Assembly: GCA_963677165.2 (NCBI GenBank)
Contig: CAXXSX010000002.1
Span: 1,302,001-1,366,000 of the forward strand
Direction: 5' to 3'
Origin: JAFGXT01 sp963677165
GTDB taxonomy: Bacteria; Verrucomicrobiota; Lentisphaeria; Victivallales; SZUA-371
Length of the DNA: 64,000 bases
A program made the translations under genes and the position numbers. The notes under the pieces were generated by a model, which was not told the DNA's origin, did not search any database, and was given only the letters and a program-made list of their open reading frames with translations. How positions within the stretch are numbered: the stretch's first letter is position 1; each line of letters begins with the position of its first letter. Below are positions 16,693 through 24,532 of the stretch, in pieces.

Positions 16693-16953
16693 CTAGTCGT
16701 CGAGTTTAAGGGAAACTTGTTCGGCTTTTACGCCTTTGATCAGGTTTAGCTTTCTGGTAAGCTCATCGCGTTTCTCAGCTTCGCCAACCAGTTCGCAGAA
16801 GATCAGGCCGTGTTGTGAGCAGTTGTCAAGTACGCCGTCGTGAATTCCCAGACGGGTCTTAATCAGACATCCCCATCCGGTCAACGTTTTTTGTACATTT
16901 ACTGCGGCTTCGCTGCGGTGATCAATAAGAATCAGTAACGAATGTTTTTCCAT
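16693..16953 (-). CDS. ACT-like small regulator, TM1266-type family
   Basis: 86 residues from ATG 16953, which has GGGAG 6 bases upstream; a TTG at 16983 would add ten unlikely residues. The beta-alpha-beta pattern (HSLLILIDHRSEAAVNVQKTL, then LIKTRLGIHDG, then LNLIKGVKAEQVSLKL) fits the ferredoxin-like fold of the TM1266 family, which often sits with iron-only hydrogenase genes. No hydrogenase is in the window. It lies upstream of the ferritin-like gene on the same strand, separated by a repeat block. Confidence 0.6.
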   Translation of the reverse strand: MEKHSLLILIDHRSEAAVNVQKTLTGWGCLIKTRLGIHDGVLDNCSQHGLIFCELVGEAEKRDELTRKLNLIKGVKAEQVSLKLDD

Positions 16954-17055
16954 AGTTTGCTCCCATAGGATTGTATTCAACAAAAAAGGATAATATATTT
17001 ATTTTATATTGTCAGAAAAAATAGTCAACTCCCTGATAATAATTTTAAATTTAAA

Positions 17056-17832
17056 GTGATTAAGTTGAGTAATTGGTTCACAATAGAAAAAATAGAAGAA
17101 GATACTTTTGCAATAAGTGAATATAAGCATTGGGAAGAAACTCATTCCTATCTATTGATAGGAACAGATCGAGCTTTATTGATTGATACCGGAATGGGAA
17201 TTGCCAATATCGCAGAGGAAGTAGAAAAATTAACGAATAAACCGATAACTGCAATAGCTACTCATGTTCACTATGATCATGTAGGAGGACATAAATATTT
17301 TGCAGATAATTTTTATGTTCACAATAATGATCTAGCCTGGATTACCGGTAATTTCCCGCTTTCAAATGACCAGATAAAGGAATTCATTGCCGAGCCTCCC
17401 AATAACTTACCGGAAGAGTTTGATTTGGAGCATTATCAAATGTTTAAGGGAACGCCGCAAAAAATTGTGGAAGACGGCGATATTATTGATCTGGGAAATC
17501 GACGGATAAGAATACTTCATACCCCAGGTCATGCTCCAGGGCATCTCTGTTTTTTTGAGGAGGAACGCCAATATCTTTATACTGGTGACTTGATCTATAT
17601 CGGTGAACTTTTTATGTTTTATCCCAGTACCGATCCTTTGGCATACCGTGATTCAATCCGCCGTTTGATGAAGATAAACATAAAACGTATCTTTCCCGCG
17701 CATCACGATTTGAATGTTCCAGTTTCCATTATATCTGAAATCGATAATGCTTTTAGCGAATTAGAGCAGCAAGGCCTTCTGAAACACGGCAGTGGAATTT
17801 TCGATTATGGAAAATTCCAATTACATTTATAA
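17056..17832 (+). CDS. MBL-fold metallo-hydrolase
   Basis: 258 residues. The metallo-beta-lactamase motif is complete: THVHYDHVGG (HxHxDH), HTPGHAPGHLCF, YTGDLIY (bridging Asp) and FPAHHD (last His), so two metal ions should bind. The subclass resembles glyoxalase-II-like and general hydrolases; the substrate cannot be named. Start is GTG 17056, or TTG 17065. It stands alone on its strand. Confidence 0.85.
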   Translation: MIKLSNWFTIEKIEEDTFAISEYKHWEETHSYLLIGTDRALLIDTGMGIANIAEEVEKLTNKPITAIATHVHYDHVGGHKYFADNFYVHNNDLAWITGNFPLSNDQIKEFIAEPPNNLPEEFDLEHYQMFKGTPQKIVEDGDIIDLGNRRIRILHTPGHAPGHLCFFEEERQYLYTGDLIYIGELFMFYPSTDPLAYRDSIRRLMKINIKRIFPAHHDLNVPVSIISEIDNAFSELEQQGLLKHGSGIFDYGKFQLHL

Positions 17833-17950
17833 CTGGCCTGACATTCTCCCAGGAGAGAAAAATGTTATGGAACTTTGAAACCTCTTTAATCGTGGTTATG
17901 CTGCACGATGCATTTCTCCTGACTTATAACTCAAAACTTCATTGTTCCGC

Positions 17951-17979
17951 TTGACTTTTTGCAACTTATCCCATATGTT
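17951..17979 (+). promoter_or_regulatory. gntR promoter with overlapping operator
   Basis: -35 TTGACT (17951-17956), 17-base spacer, -10 TATGTT (17974-17979). The near-palindrome AACTTAT-CCC-ATATGTT (17963-17979) covers the -10 and matches the spacer of the kdgK promoter at 8024-8040. It is the likely binding site of the GntR protein encoded just downstream. Confidence 0.65.
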
Positions 17980-18015
17980 ACAAGGCGGAATTAATATACA
18001 ATAATCAGGCATAAT

Positions 18016-18744
18016 GTGATTATGGCAGTACGTAAAAAACTTTTATCCGGTCGGGAACGGAAGAAATTTGCCAGAGTGGATCTGGTCAGCAATGTGACCG
18101 ACTGGATTCGACGCGAGATTCTTTCCGGCAATCTGGAGGTGGGCAGTAAGCTTCCCGCCGAGGGCAAGCTGGCAGATGAATTTGGGGTATCGCGTAATGT
18201 AGTACGTGAAGCTATGCGGAATTTGCGCTCCATGGGATTGATCGAAATTTCCCAGGGACGTGCTCCAAGGGTTAAAGCTTCCGACCCGGAGACCGCGATT
18301 ATCGCCATGGAGTCGCTGCTGCGTGATTCCGAAAACCGGTTGCTCCACCTGACCGAGGTTCGTTATGCCATTGAGGTAGGAATTGTGATTCTGGCTTGTC
18401 GCCGCAGAACGGATCATGACCTCGAACGATTGAACAAATGTCTTGATGAATTGAAGCTCGCATCGCAGCAAAACGAACAGATTGAAAAGGATTATGAATT
18501 TCACCGGCTGTTGGCGGAAGCCACCAGTAATCCGGTTTATGTATATATTTTTGAAACCCTTTCGGGGTTGATAAGAAAGTCACAGCAGACCACTTATCCG
18601 AGGGATGGACTGACTCACGCGATTGCCGGTCATACCGCCATACTTAACGCGGTAACGGCTCGCGATGAAACTGTTGCCGCCGATGCAATGCGACGGCATC
18701 TTCATGATGCGGAACAGGATCTGCTGGCAGGGGAAGAAAAGTAA
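18016..18744 (+). CDS. GntR-family (FadR/FCD subgroup) repressor of KDG/KDPG genes
   Basis: 242 residues. An N-terminal winged helix-turn-helix (LPAEGKLADEFGVSRNVVREAMRNLRSMGLIEISQGR) is followed by an all-helical FCD ligand domain (about 95-235) with the metal/ligand residues D and H in the usual places (EKDYEFHRLLAEATSNP, GHTAILNAV). FCD regulators often sense uronates, gluconate or KDG-type acids. It lies 121 bases ahead of eda and shares an operator with kdgK, so a repressor relieved by a pathway sugar acid is likely. GTG 18016 has AGG 6 bases upstream; ATG 18022 is the alternative. Confidence 0.85.
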   Translation: MIMAVRKKLLSGRERKKFARVDLVSNVTDWIRREILSGNLEVGSKLPAEGKLADEFGVSRNVVREAMRNLRSMGLIEISQGRAPRVKASDPETAIIAMESLLRDSENRLLHLTEVRYAIEVGIVILACRRRTDHDLERLNKCLDELKLASQQNEQIEKDYEFHRLLAEATSNPVYVYIFETLSGLIRKSQQTTYPRDGLTHAIAGHTAILNAVTARDETVAADAMRRHLHDAEQDLLAGEEK

Positions 18745-18865
18745 AATAAAACGACGCATGCTATTTCGTTTCGGCTTCGCTGACCAACGACTCGCCGTTG
18801 CCGTAAAATCGCTGCGTGATTTAAATAGAAAAAACACTTAAACCTAAATTAAGGAATAAATTATT

Positions 18866-19540
18866 ATGATCGACGAAACACACACACCCGCGTTTAATTC
18901 GGAACTGGCTGAAAAAATCAACAAGGCTGGAATTATTGCCGTACTGGTAATCGATAACGCCGATGACGCGGTTCCATTGGCAAAAACCCTGCTGGACAAC
19001 GGTATCTCCGTTATGGAACTGACCCTGAGAACCAGTGCCGCGCTTGAAGCCCTGCGCCGTATTCGTAATGAAGTACCGGAAATGATTGCCGGAGCCGGAA
19101 CCGTTCTTACTCCTGAACAGGTTGACGCCGTATTCGAAGCCGGTGCTGAATTCGCGGTTGCCCCGGGTCTTAACCGTAATATCATTGCACGCGCCAAACA
19201 GCTCGGTATCTCTTTTGCTCCGGGCGTTATGACTCCATCCGACATCGAAGCCGCGATCGAAATGGGCTGTAAAATCCAGAAATTTTTCCCGGCTGAAACA
19301 ACCGGTGGCCTCAAACACCTGTCATCCATGGCTGCTCCTTACAAGCACCTCGGAATTTCTTTCATTCCGCTTGGTGGTCTGACTGCCCAGAACATGAAAA
19401 CTTATATCGAAAGTCCGCTGGTCAGCGCGATCGGCGGTTCCTGGATCGCGAAACAAAATGTTATCGCCGCAAACGACTGGGATACCATTGCTAAAAACGC
19501 ATCTGAAGCTGCTGCTATTGTAAAATCCGTTCGAGGATAA
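18866..19540 (+). CDS. eda: 2-keto-3-deoxy-6-phosphogluconate aldolase
   Basis: 224 residues, cytoplasmic class I aldolase that splits KDPG into pyruvate and glyceraldehyde 3-phosphate. The catalytic Glu (in MELTLRT), the GAGTVL strand, the Schiff-base lysine K139 in KFFPAE, and the phosphate-binding PLGGLT and AIGGSW ends are all there. With the kinase at 8110 it completes KDG use. ATG with AAGGAA 9 bases upstream, and a strong terminator follows. Confidence 0.95.
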   Translation: MIDETHTPAFNSELAEKINKAGIIAVLVIDNADDAVPLAKTLLDNGISVMELTLRTSAALEALRRIRNEVPEMIAGAGTVLTPEQVDAVFEAGAEFAVAPGLNRNIIARAKQLGISFAPGVMTPSDIEAAIEMGCKIQKFFPAETTGGLKHLSSMAAPYKHLGISFIPLGGLTAQNMKTYIESPLVSAIGGSWIAKQNVIAANDWDTIAKNASEAAAIVKSVRG

Positions 19541-19561
19541 TATATTATTATTTATAAGCAC

Positions 19562-19592
19562 AGGCCCGGAAGAGTGCTTCCGGGCCTTTTTT
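19562..19592 (+). terminator. strong terminator after eda
   Basis: An 11-bp GC-rich stem AGGCCCGGAAG/CTTCCGGGCCT with loop AGTG, followed by a T tract. Confidence 0.9.
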
Positions 19593-19652
19593 ATTTGTTT
19601 GTATGACGAAACAGAAGAATATTATTTAAGTAATAATGAGGGGGGCCTCAAA

Positions 19653-20846
19653 ATGAGAGCTGCTGCAATAGGAATATTGACTCTGGTCATGGGTACCGGT
19701 TTTTTTGCGTCTGTCATTGCCGGAAATGAAGCAGAAGGGAATAGTACCGGAGTTGGACTGTCAACCAGTGTTTCACCTAAAACAGAAACAATCCATATTG
19801 TTCGTGACACAAAAAAGTCCGCGCTGGAAACCCGTACTTATAAACTGAAACATGCTGATCCTTATATCATAGCTCAAATCTTACGCGAAGCTTTGTCTAC
19901 TGTCGGACGCCGCGGCCCCCGTGACAATAGTGATCTTCGCAAAAATTTCAAGCGTAATCCGGTAGTCGTGACCCCCCTTAAATATGAAGACGGGACTGGA
20001 GCTGTTATCGTAACCGCGCCGAAATCTGTTTTTCAATCCGAAGATAATGACAAACATACTGGTCTTGACAATATTATCAAACAAATAGACCAGACAGACG
20101 CCAAACGCGTAAAAGATTCAATCATCCATTACCAGCCCCAAAATAAAAGTGCGTCTCAGTTATCTAAAATCGTTGAAAATATGTTTCAAAAAGAACGGGT
20201 TATCATTTCGATGGACCCCAAAAGTAATGATTTACTGATTGCCGGTCCTCCTTCTGCGATAAGGAACGCAGTTGATTTTCTAAAAAAAATTGATATTGCT
20301 CCCCGTAACTATTTGATTAAGTATCGTATTCTTGTGGTTAAGCTGGATAAATCCATAAAAGCCGCCACGGAAACGAATGATGACGTGATGTGGATCGGTA
20401 CTGATTTTAAATGTAGCCTTAAAGATTTCGATACCATGCTGAAAGAAAAGAAAGCCATTGGAATCATGTCCGGATCTTTAGCCGTTTCCAGCAAGAAGTC
20501 GATGATTATCAATACAGACAATGTTGAAAGTGGAGATGGAACACTTTCTCCCGGTTGTTCCATGGAGGCTTTAATTACCAGGCCGAATCCGGAAGTCATT
20601 GAATTCAACCTTACCAGTACGGTTGTTTCCGATGCGAAAGAATCACTGAAGAATGATGAAAGTCATGTTGTTGTTAAATTAGTGGTTGATGGCGATGAAA
20701 GCCGCGCCGTAATCGGCGGCGGAATTTTATCTGCTACCGACTCCGCACGACTCTGGCTTCGAAGAGCCTTTGGCGTATCTGATTTCGGTACCAGCATGAA
20801 ATTCCAGATGGTATTGATCGTAAGCTGTAAAAAAGAACAAAGCTAA
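19653..20846 (+). CDS. secreted protein with secretin-type N-domains
   Basis: 397 residues from ATG 19653, which has GAGGGGGG 6 bases upstream; the frame is open from 19599. A signal peptide (MRAAAIGILTLVMGTGFFASVIA) is followed by two short secretin N-domains: THxLKHADPYIIAQILREAL with a variable linker, then IIHYQPQNKSASQLSKIVENMF...DLLIAGPPSAIRNAVDFLKKID. This is the ring-building region of GspD/PilQ proteins, but the C-terminal third lacks the beta-barrel part. It could be a periplasmic accessory of a type II or type IV pilus system. Next gene is a SurA-like chaperone, but they are separated by 120 bases. Confidence 0.65.
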   Translation: MRAAAIGILTLVMGTGFFASVIAGNEAEGNSTGVGLSTSVSPKTETIHIVRDTKKSALETRTYKLKHADPYIIAQILREALSTVGRRGPRDNSDLRKNFKRNPVVVTPLKYEDGTGAVIVTAPKSVFQSEDNDKHTGLDNIIKQIDQTDAKRVKDSIIHYQPQNKSASQLSKIVENMFQKERVIISMDPKSNDLLIAGPPSAIRNAVDFLKKIDIAPRNYLIKYRILVVKLDKSIKAATETNDDVMWIGTDFKCSLKDFDTMLKEKKAIGIMSGSLAVSSKKSMIINTDNVESGDGTLSPGCSMEALITRPNPEVIEFNLTSTVVSDAKESLKNDESHVVVKLVVDGDESRAVIGGGILSATDSARLWLRRAFGVSDFGTSMKFQMVLIVSCKKEQS

Positions 20847-20969
20847 GGTTTCAGGCCTCCGCTAATGTGCAGTCATATCTACCGGAATACATTTGCTTTT
20901 TAACTTTCGAAATGATAAGTTACAAACTTGTCAATCATTTATATGCAAACTGTTTTCATGGAAAAGATA

Positions 20970-21944
20970 ATGAATAAAATTCTTATTGCGTTACTGATCA
21001 CTTTGTCGATCGTATTACCATCAATGGCCCAGAATCCCAATCCTGATAATTTACGGGTCGATTCGATTCTGGCGTCAGTCAACGGAACTCCCTTGAGCCT
21101 GCTTGATATTGTAGATGAAACTAATGCCGAAGAAACCCGCCTCCGAATGTTGTATTCCGGCAAAGAATTGAAGGCCAAAGTAAAAGCGCTGAGGCTAAAA
21201 GCATTAAATGACGCCATAGACCGGCAGCTGATTGTTGACGACTATAATAATGATCCGTTTGACATTCCCCGGCAGCATATCGAAAACATGATAGACAAGA
21301 TGTCGTGGAATTTTAGTGATGGAACTCGTAAGTCGCTTAAACGCAAAGTGGAAGAAGCCGGGATATCTCTTGATGATTTTGAAGGAAAAGCCCGTGACCG
21401 GATCATTATCGAGTATATGCTTGGTACATTGTTTTTTAAATCCAATGCCCTTACTCCCAAAGAAGTTTACGAGTACTATCAAAAGAATAAAGATAAATAC
21501 ACGATTCCGGCTTCGATCAGGCTTCAGGTTTTATTTCTTCAGGGAAAAACCGAAGACAACAAAGAGCTGATCAAGGAAATATCCAATGACTTAAAATCCG
21601 GCAATGGGAAAATCTTTAAATCACTGGTAATGCTTCATTCTGTCGCGCCGAATGCGAAATCCGGCGGTGATCTCGGCTGGATTGATACTGATAAACTCAG
21701 GCCGGAATTCGCGGTTGCTCTTAAAGATCGCAAAACCGGTTATGTTTCCGAAGCGGTTACGACTCCCGAAGGAATCTATTTTATCCGTATTGCGGAACAA
21801 CGTGCCGGAGGAATAAAAGCTTTCAAAGAAGTGAATAAACAAATTCACGACGAACTGCGCAATAGAAGCCGCGATGAAGCCTACAAGGAATACATCAAAA
21901 AACTGCGTTCAAAAGCCATCATCCACGTCTACATCAAAGGCTAA
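20970..21944 (+). CDS. SurA/parvulin-type periplasmic peptidyl-prolyl isomerase
   Basis: 324 residues from ATG 20970 (GGAAAAG just upstream), with a signal peptide ending SMA-Q. An N-terminal SurA-like helical chaperone domain (SILASVNGTPLSLLDIVDETNAEE...AINDRQLIVD) is followed by one parvulin domain (about 180-290; SGGDLGWIDTDKLRPEF and VSEAVTTPEGIYFIRI). It would help fold exported proteins in the periplasm. Such a chaperone suits a cell that secretes many hydrolases. Confidence 0.85.
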   Translation: MNKILIALLITLSIVLPSMAQNPNPDNLRVDSILASVNGTPLSLLDIVDETNAEETRLRMLYSGKELKAKVKALRLKALNDAIDRQLIVDDYNNDPFDIPRQHIENMIDKMSWNFSDGTRKSLKRKVEEAGISLDDFEGKARDRIIIEYMLGTLFFKSNALTPKEVYEYYQKNKDKYTIPASIRLQVLFLQGKTEDNKELIKEISNDLKSGNGKIFKSLVMLHSVAPNAKSGGDLGWIDTDKLRPEFAVALKDRKTGYVSEAVTTPEGIYFIRIAEQRAGGIKAFKEVNKQIHDELRNRSRDEAYKEYIKKLRSKAIIHVYIKG

Positions 21945-21986
21945 TCCGTTAGTTCAAATATCATTTTTGCCGGGGACTGGAGTAGC

Positions 21987-22282
21987 TTGCGTTGTCCCCA
22001 ACGCAAATAGCAAGTCTGCCGCAACGGCGCGCTGCGGAGAGCACGCCCTACCCAGATTCATCTATTTCACAAGACTCATTCTAGAATTAATGCGGATTTC
22101 CTGAGTAGCTTGCGTTGTCCCCAACGCAAAAAGCATGTCTACCGCAGATGTCGTAGACACGTTTCCCCTCAAAATCCACAAACATCTTAATACATTATAT
22201 CTACAGTTATTCGTGACTTTGAAGGGTCTCTATTAATCCAAGTGATATCAGCAAAATTGCTTTATGCGCTGGGGACAGCGCA
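21987..22282. repeat. GCGTTG hairpin repeats
   Basis: Three hairpins: TTGCGTTG/CAACGCAA at 21987-22006 and 22110-22129, and TGCGCTG/CAGCGCA at 22265-22282. The last has T-to-C and A-to-G changes in both arms. The 22050-22170 part is the reverse of 15048-15170. No gene is seen between 21945 and 22442. Confidence 0.65.
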
Positions 22283-22323
22283 TGCTACCCTTTAAGTCGC
22301 TCCGCGATTTATGACAGACACTC

Positions 22324-22372
22324 ATGGCGTTAATCTGAGTCTGAAAGGAACTTTCTGCCAGATTAACGACAT
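22324..22372 (-). repeat. hairpin after the small protein, copy B
   Basis: The minus-strand counterpart of 14949-14997, with one mismatch (ATGGCGTTAATCTG against CAGATTAACGACAT). It has the same position relative to the small gene. Confidence 0.65.
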
Positions 22373-22442
22373 TACTTGCCACCGCGGGCTCCGCGGGCCG
22401 GGTCCAGCGCGGAGTCGCTGGTCGCCAACGGCGAAATCCCCG

Positions 22443-22784
22443 TCACCCACGTAAAATTTTTACATTGGCATGATGTAGGAGGTTTTGGTGCCATTGACGG
22501 CAAAGCCGTATGATTTTATCGGATGATGCTATTTTGATCAATTCCAGTTGGGGATTTGTTTGTAAAGCGGAATTATCCATTACGGATAGATAAAAAATCT
22601 GTGAATGAGTCAGTGTACTGTCGGTGATGTCAGAGAAGTCGAATATCTGGCGGTTGAGTTGCTTGATAAATTCCTCGTTGTAGTAAATTTGCCCCTGCAC
22701 CCGTTCCAAATCTTCTGCGGTTAAAACTCCATCCATTTTTACTTCTACTTCTCCGTCACGTACTATAATTTCCCTGATTGCCAT
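22443..22784 (-). CDS. 113-residue repeated small protein, copy B (faintly STAS-like)
   Basis: Same protein as 14562-14903 with about six substitutions, mostly conservative (V to I, E to D near the start, E to R near the end). Full length, same ribosome site. Most differences keep charge or size, which fits selection on the protein. Orientation is opposite to copies A and C. Confidence 0.8.
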   Translation of the reverse strand: MAIREIIVRDGEVEVKMDGVLTAEDLERVQGQIYYNEEFIKQLNRQIFDFSDITDSTLTHSQIFYLSVMDNSALQTNPQLELIKIASSDKIIRLCRQWHQNLLHHANVKILRG

Positions 22785-23007
22785 GACAACCCCCTTTGTG
22801 AGTTGCCGCCCTCAAAAAAAAGAAGGGCGGCGTTGTACTTGCCGCGCTTAGAGATCCGCCAAGACCGTATGGAACGACAAGCAAACACCGCCCAAGTATA
22901 CACAGGGGCACTGTTTTCCTATCCGTGTTCCATAAAAAATTTGGCGGTATCTAAGCACACGAACGAAAATAAAATTCACGCAATAATCACGTGAAAACTA
23001 TGATTGT
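22785..23007 (-). ncRNA. structured leader RNA of the small-protein element, copy B
   Basis: Reads on the minus strand as in copy A. P1 is here GCTTAGA/TCTAAGC (plus-strand arms at 22846-22852 and 22950-22956) in place of TAATCAGA/TCTGATTA. P3 is unchanged (22869-22875, 22927-22933). In P4 AACAGG/CTTGTT becomes GATAGG/CTTGTC, an A-T to G-C swap plus a G-U pair, which favours an RNA helix over a DNA palindrome. The hairpin before the ribosome site is kept. Confidence 0.8.
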
Positions 23008-23063
23008 AATTTCTTAATCTATCTGAATAAAATTCTCCTGAATTATGATTTCCTTAAGTAGCT

Positions 23064-23443
23064 TGCGATCTCCGAGCGCAAAAAGCACGCATACCACAAA
23101 CGCCGTAGACACGGATTTCTTTCAAACACAAACGACTAAATACATTTTTCTAATGTCATCCATGACTTCCAAGGTCATACGAAAATCCACACGATAACAG
23201 CAAAATTGCTATTTGCGCTGGGACAGCGCAAGCTACTCTGAAAACCTGAATGCTATGCATTCAATTATATTTATTACTATAATCTCTCGACTAAATACAT
23301 TTTTCTAAAGTCATTCGTGATTTTCCAAGGTCATACGAAAATCCACACGATAACAGCAAAATTGCTATTTGCGCTGAGACAGCACAAGCTACTCTGAAAA
23401 CCTGAATGCTATGCATTCAATTATATTTATTACTATAATCTCT
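23064..23443. repeat. tandem 155-bp duplication carrying GCGCTG hairpins
   Basis: Bases 23133-23287 and 23288-23443 are two direct copies with about a dozen differences. Each contains a TTGCGCTG/CAGCGCAA hairpin (23213-23231; 23369-23387 with one mismatch). A further, imperfect member lies at 23064-23081. No gene is seen between 23008 and 23557. Confidence 0.7.
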
Positions 23444-23497
23444 CCTTCTACCATTTTCAACGAGGGAAAATGACGTAGGAGCATTGATCAATTTTCC

Positions 23498-23558
23498 ATG
23501 CTTCCGTAGAGCGAAGCGCGGAGTATGAAGCATCATAAACGTTGTCCGTCGTACGGAC
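23498..23558 (-). terminator. two-hairpin repeat at the 3' end of the araC-type gene
   Basis: ATGCTTC/GAAGCAT (23498, 23527) and the perfect palindrome GTCCGTCGTACGGAC (23544-23558), which touches the stop codon of the minus-strand gene. The same pair occurs at 41408-41472 in the same relation to dinB. There is no long T tract, so it may stop transcription or protect the 3' end. Confidence 0.55.
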
Positions 23559-24415
23559 TATTTTTCGGTATTGCGGAATCCGGCGGGCGACATCCCGGTG
23601 GATTTACGAAAGATTTTGCCGAAATAGCTTAAGTCATCATAACCGCATTCAAAAGCGATTTCCTTGATCGTTTTATTCTCGGCTTGCAGCATTCGTATGG
23701 CTTTTTTCACCCGCATTTCAGTATAATATGCCATTGGGGTCATCCCGGTGTACTTTTTGAATTCGCGACTGAAGTGGTAGCGGCTGAGTCCTGAAATTTT
23801 TGCCATTTCCTCTACCCCGAAAGGCTCCCCGATATGACTAAGACAAAAATCAATCACTTTTCCGATAAATTCCGGACGCTCCTTTTTCCAGTTCCCAAGT
23901 AATATCTCATCGTACAAAGTCATTACAAAACGGTAAGACATTTCGGATAATTTAAACGGATTATCGAGCCTCCCTTTCTGGGCCGTACGGAAAATATCAC
24001 AGAATAGGTCAATGGTTTTTCCTTCTTCGGGAAGTTTGAATACAGGACCGCTTCTTTCGACCAACTCACGCATCAATCGTATGGCTTCCGCTCCGATTAT
24101 AGTAACATAAAGTAATTCCCAGTGTTCAGAATTATTCGGAAGATAATAACAATTGTTGCCGGGGACTTCCGCGATAAACGCCGTTCCCGGGTTCAGATCA
24201 TAAGTCCGGTCGCCGACCCTGAAAGCTCCCTGGCCTGAAATTGTGTATTGCCATACCGTCATGGATTTGGGACCACGTTTCAAGCTGTCCCACACATAGT
24301 TTTCAGTATAGTTCTGATAACCGCAGTTTGTCAGCATACTGTGCAATGCAACCAGGCGTTCCGGAAAGAAAAAACTATTGTCACTGTGACCTATTTTTTT
24401 TAACTCATTCAGCAT
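23558..24415 (-). CDS. AraC-family transcription regulator
   Basis: 285 residues. An N-terminal cupin-type sensor (SGQGAFRVGDRTYDLNPGTAFIAEVPG, about 60-95) and a C-terminal pair of helix-turn-helices: VEEMAKISGLSRYHFSREFKKYTGMTPMAYY and IKEIAFECGYDDLSYFGKIFRKSTGMSPAGFR. It is divergent from the GH4 gene, with 117 bases between, so it probably activates that gene in response to a galactoside. Confidence 0.9.
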   Translation of the reverse strand: MLNELKKIGHSDNSFFFPERLVALHSMLTNCGYQNYTENYVWDSLKRGPKSMTVWQYTISGQGAFRVGDRTYDLNPGTAFIAEVPGNNCYYLPNNSEHWELLYVTIIGAEAIRLMRELVERSGPVFKLPEEGKTIDLFCDIFRTAQKGRLDNPFKLSEMSYRFVMTLYDEILLGNWKKERPEFIGKVIDFCLSHIGEPFGVEEMAKISGLSRYHFSREFKKYTGMTPMAYYTEMRVKKAIRMLQAENKTIKEIAFECGYDDLSYFGKIFRKSTGMSPAGFRNTEK

Positions 24416-24532
24416 AAAATTACCATTAATAGCACATTAGTCCTATTTACAGAGCATAAAGCTCGATATATAATATAGCAAGTTAATCATATAAAAGCAA
24501 TATTTTCAATATTATTTAAGGAGTAATATCAA

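Noticed and set aside
22803..22994. 63-residue plus-strand frame
   Set aside because: It is the antisense of the structured leader of copy B; the corresponding frame is not kept in the other copies.
23133..23443. CRISPR array
   Set aside because: The units are 155 bp with diverged copies and no short repeat/spacer alternation, and no cas genes are present.
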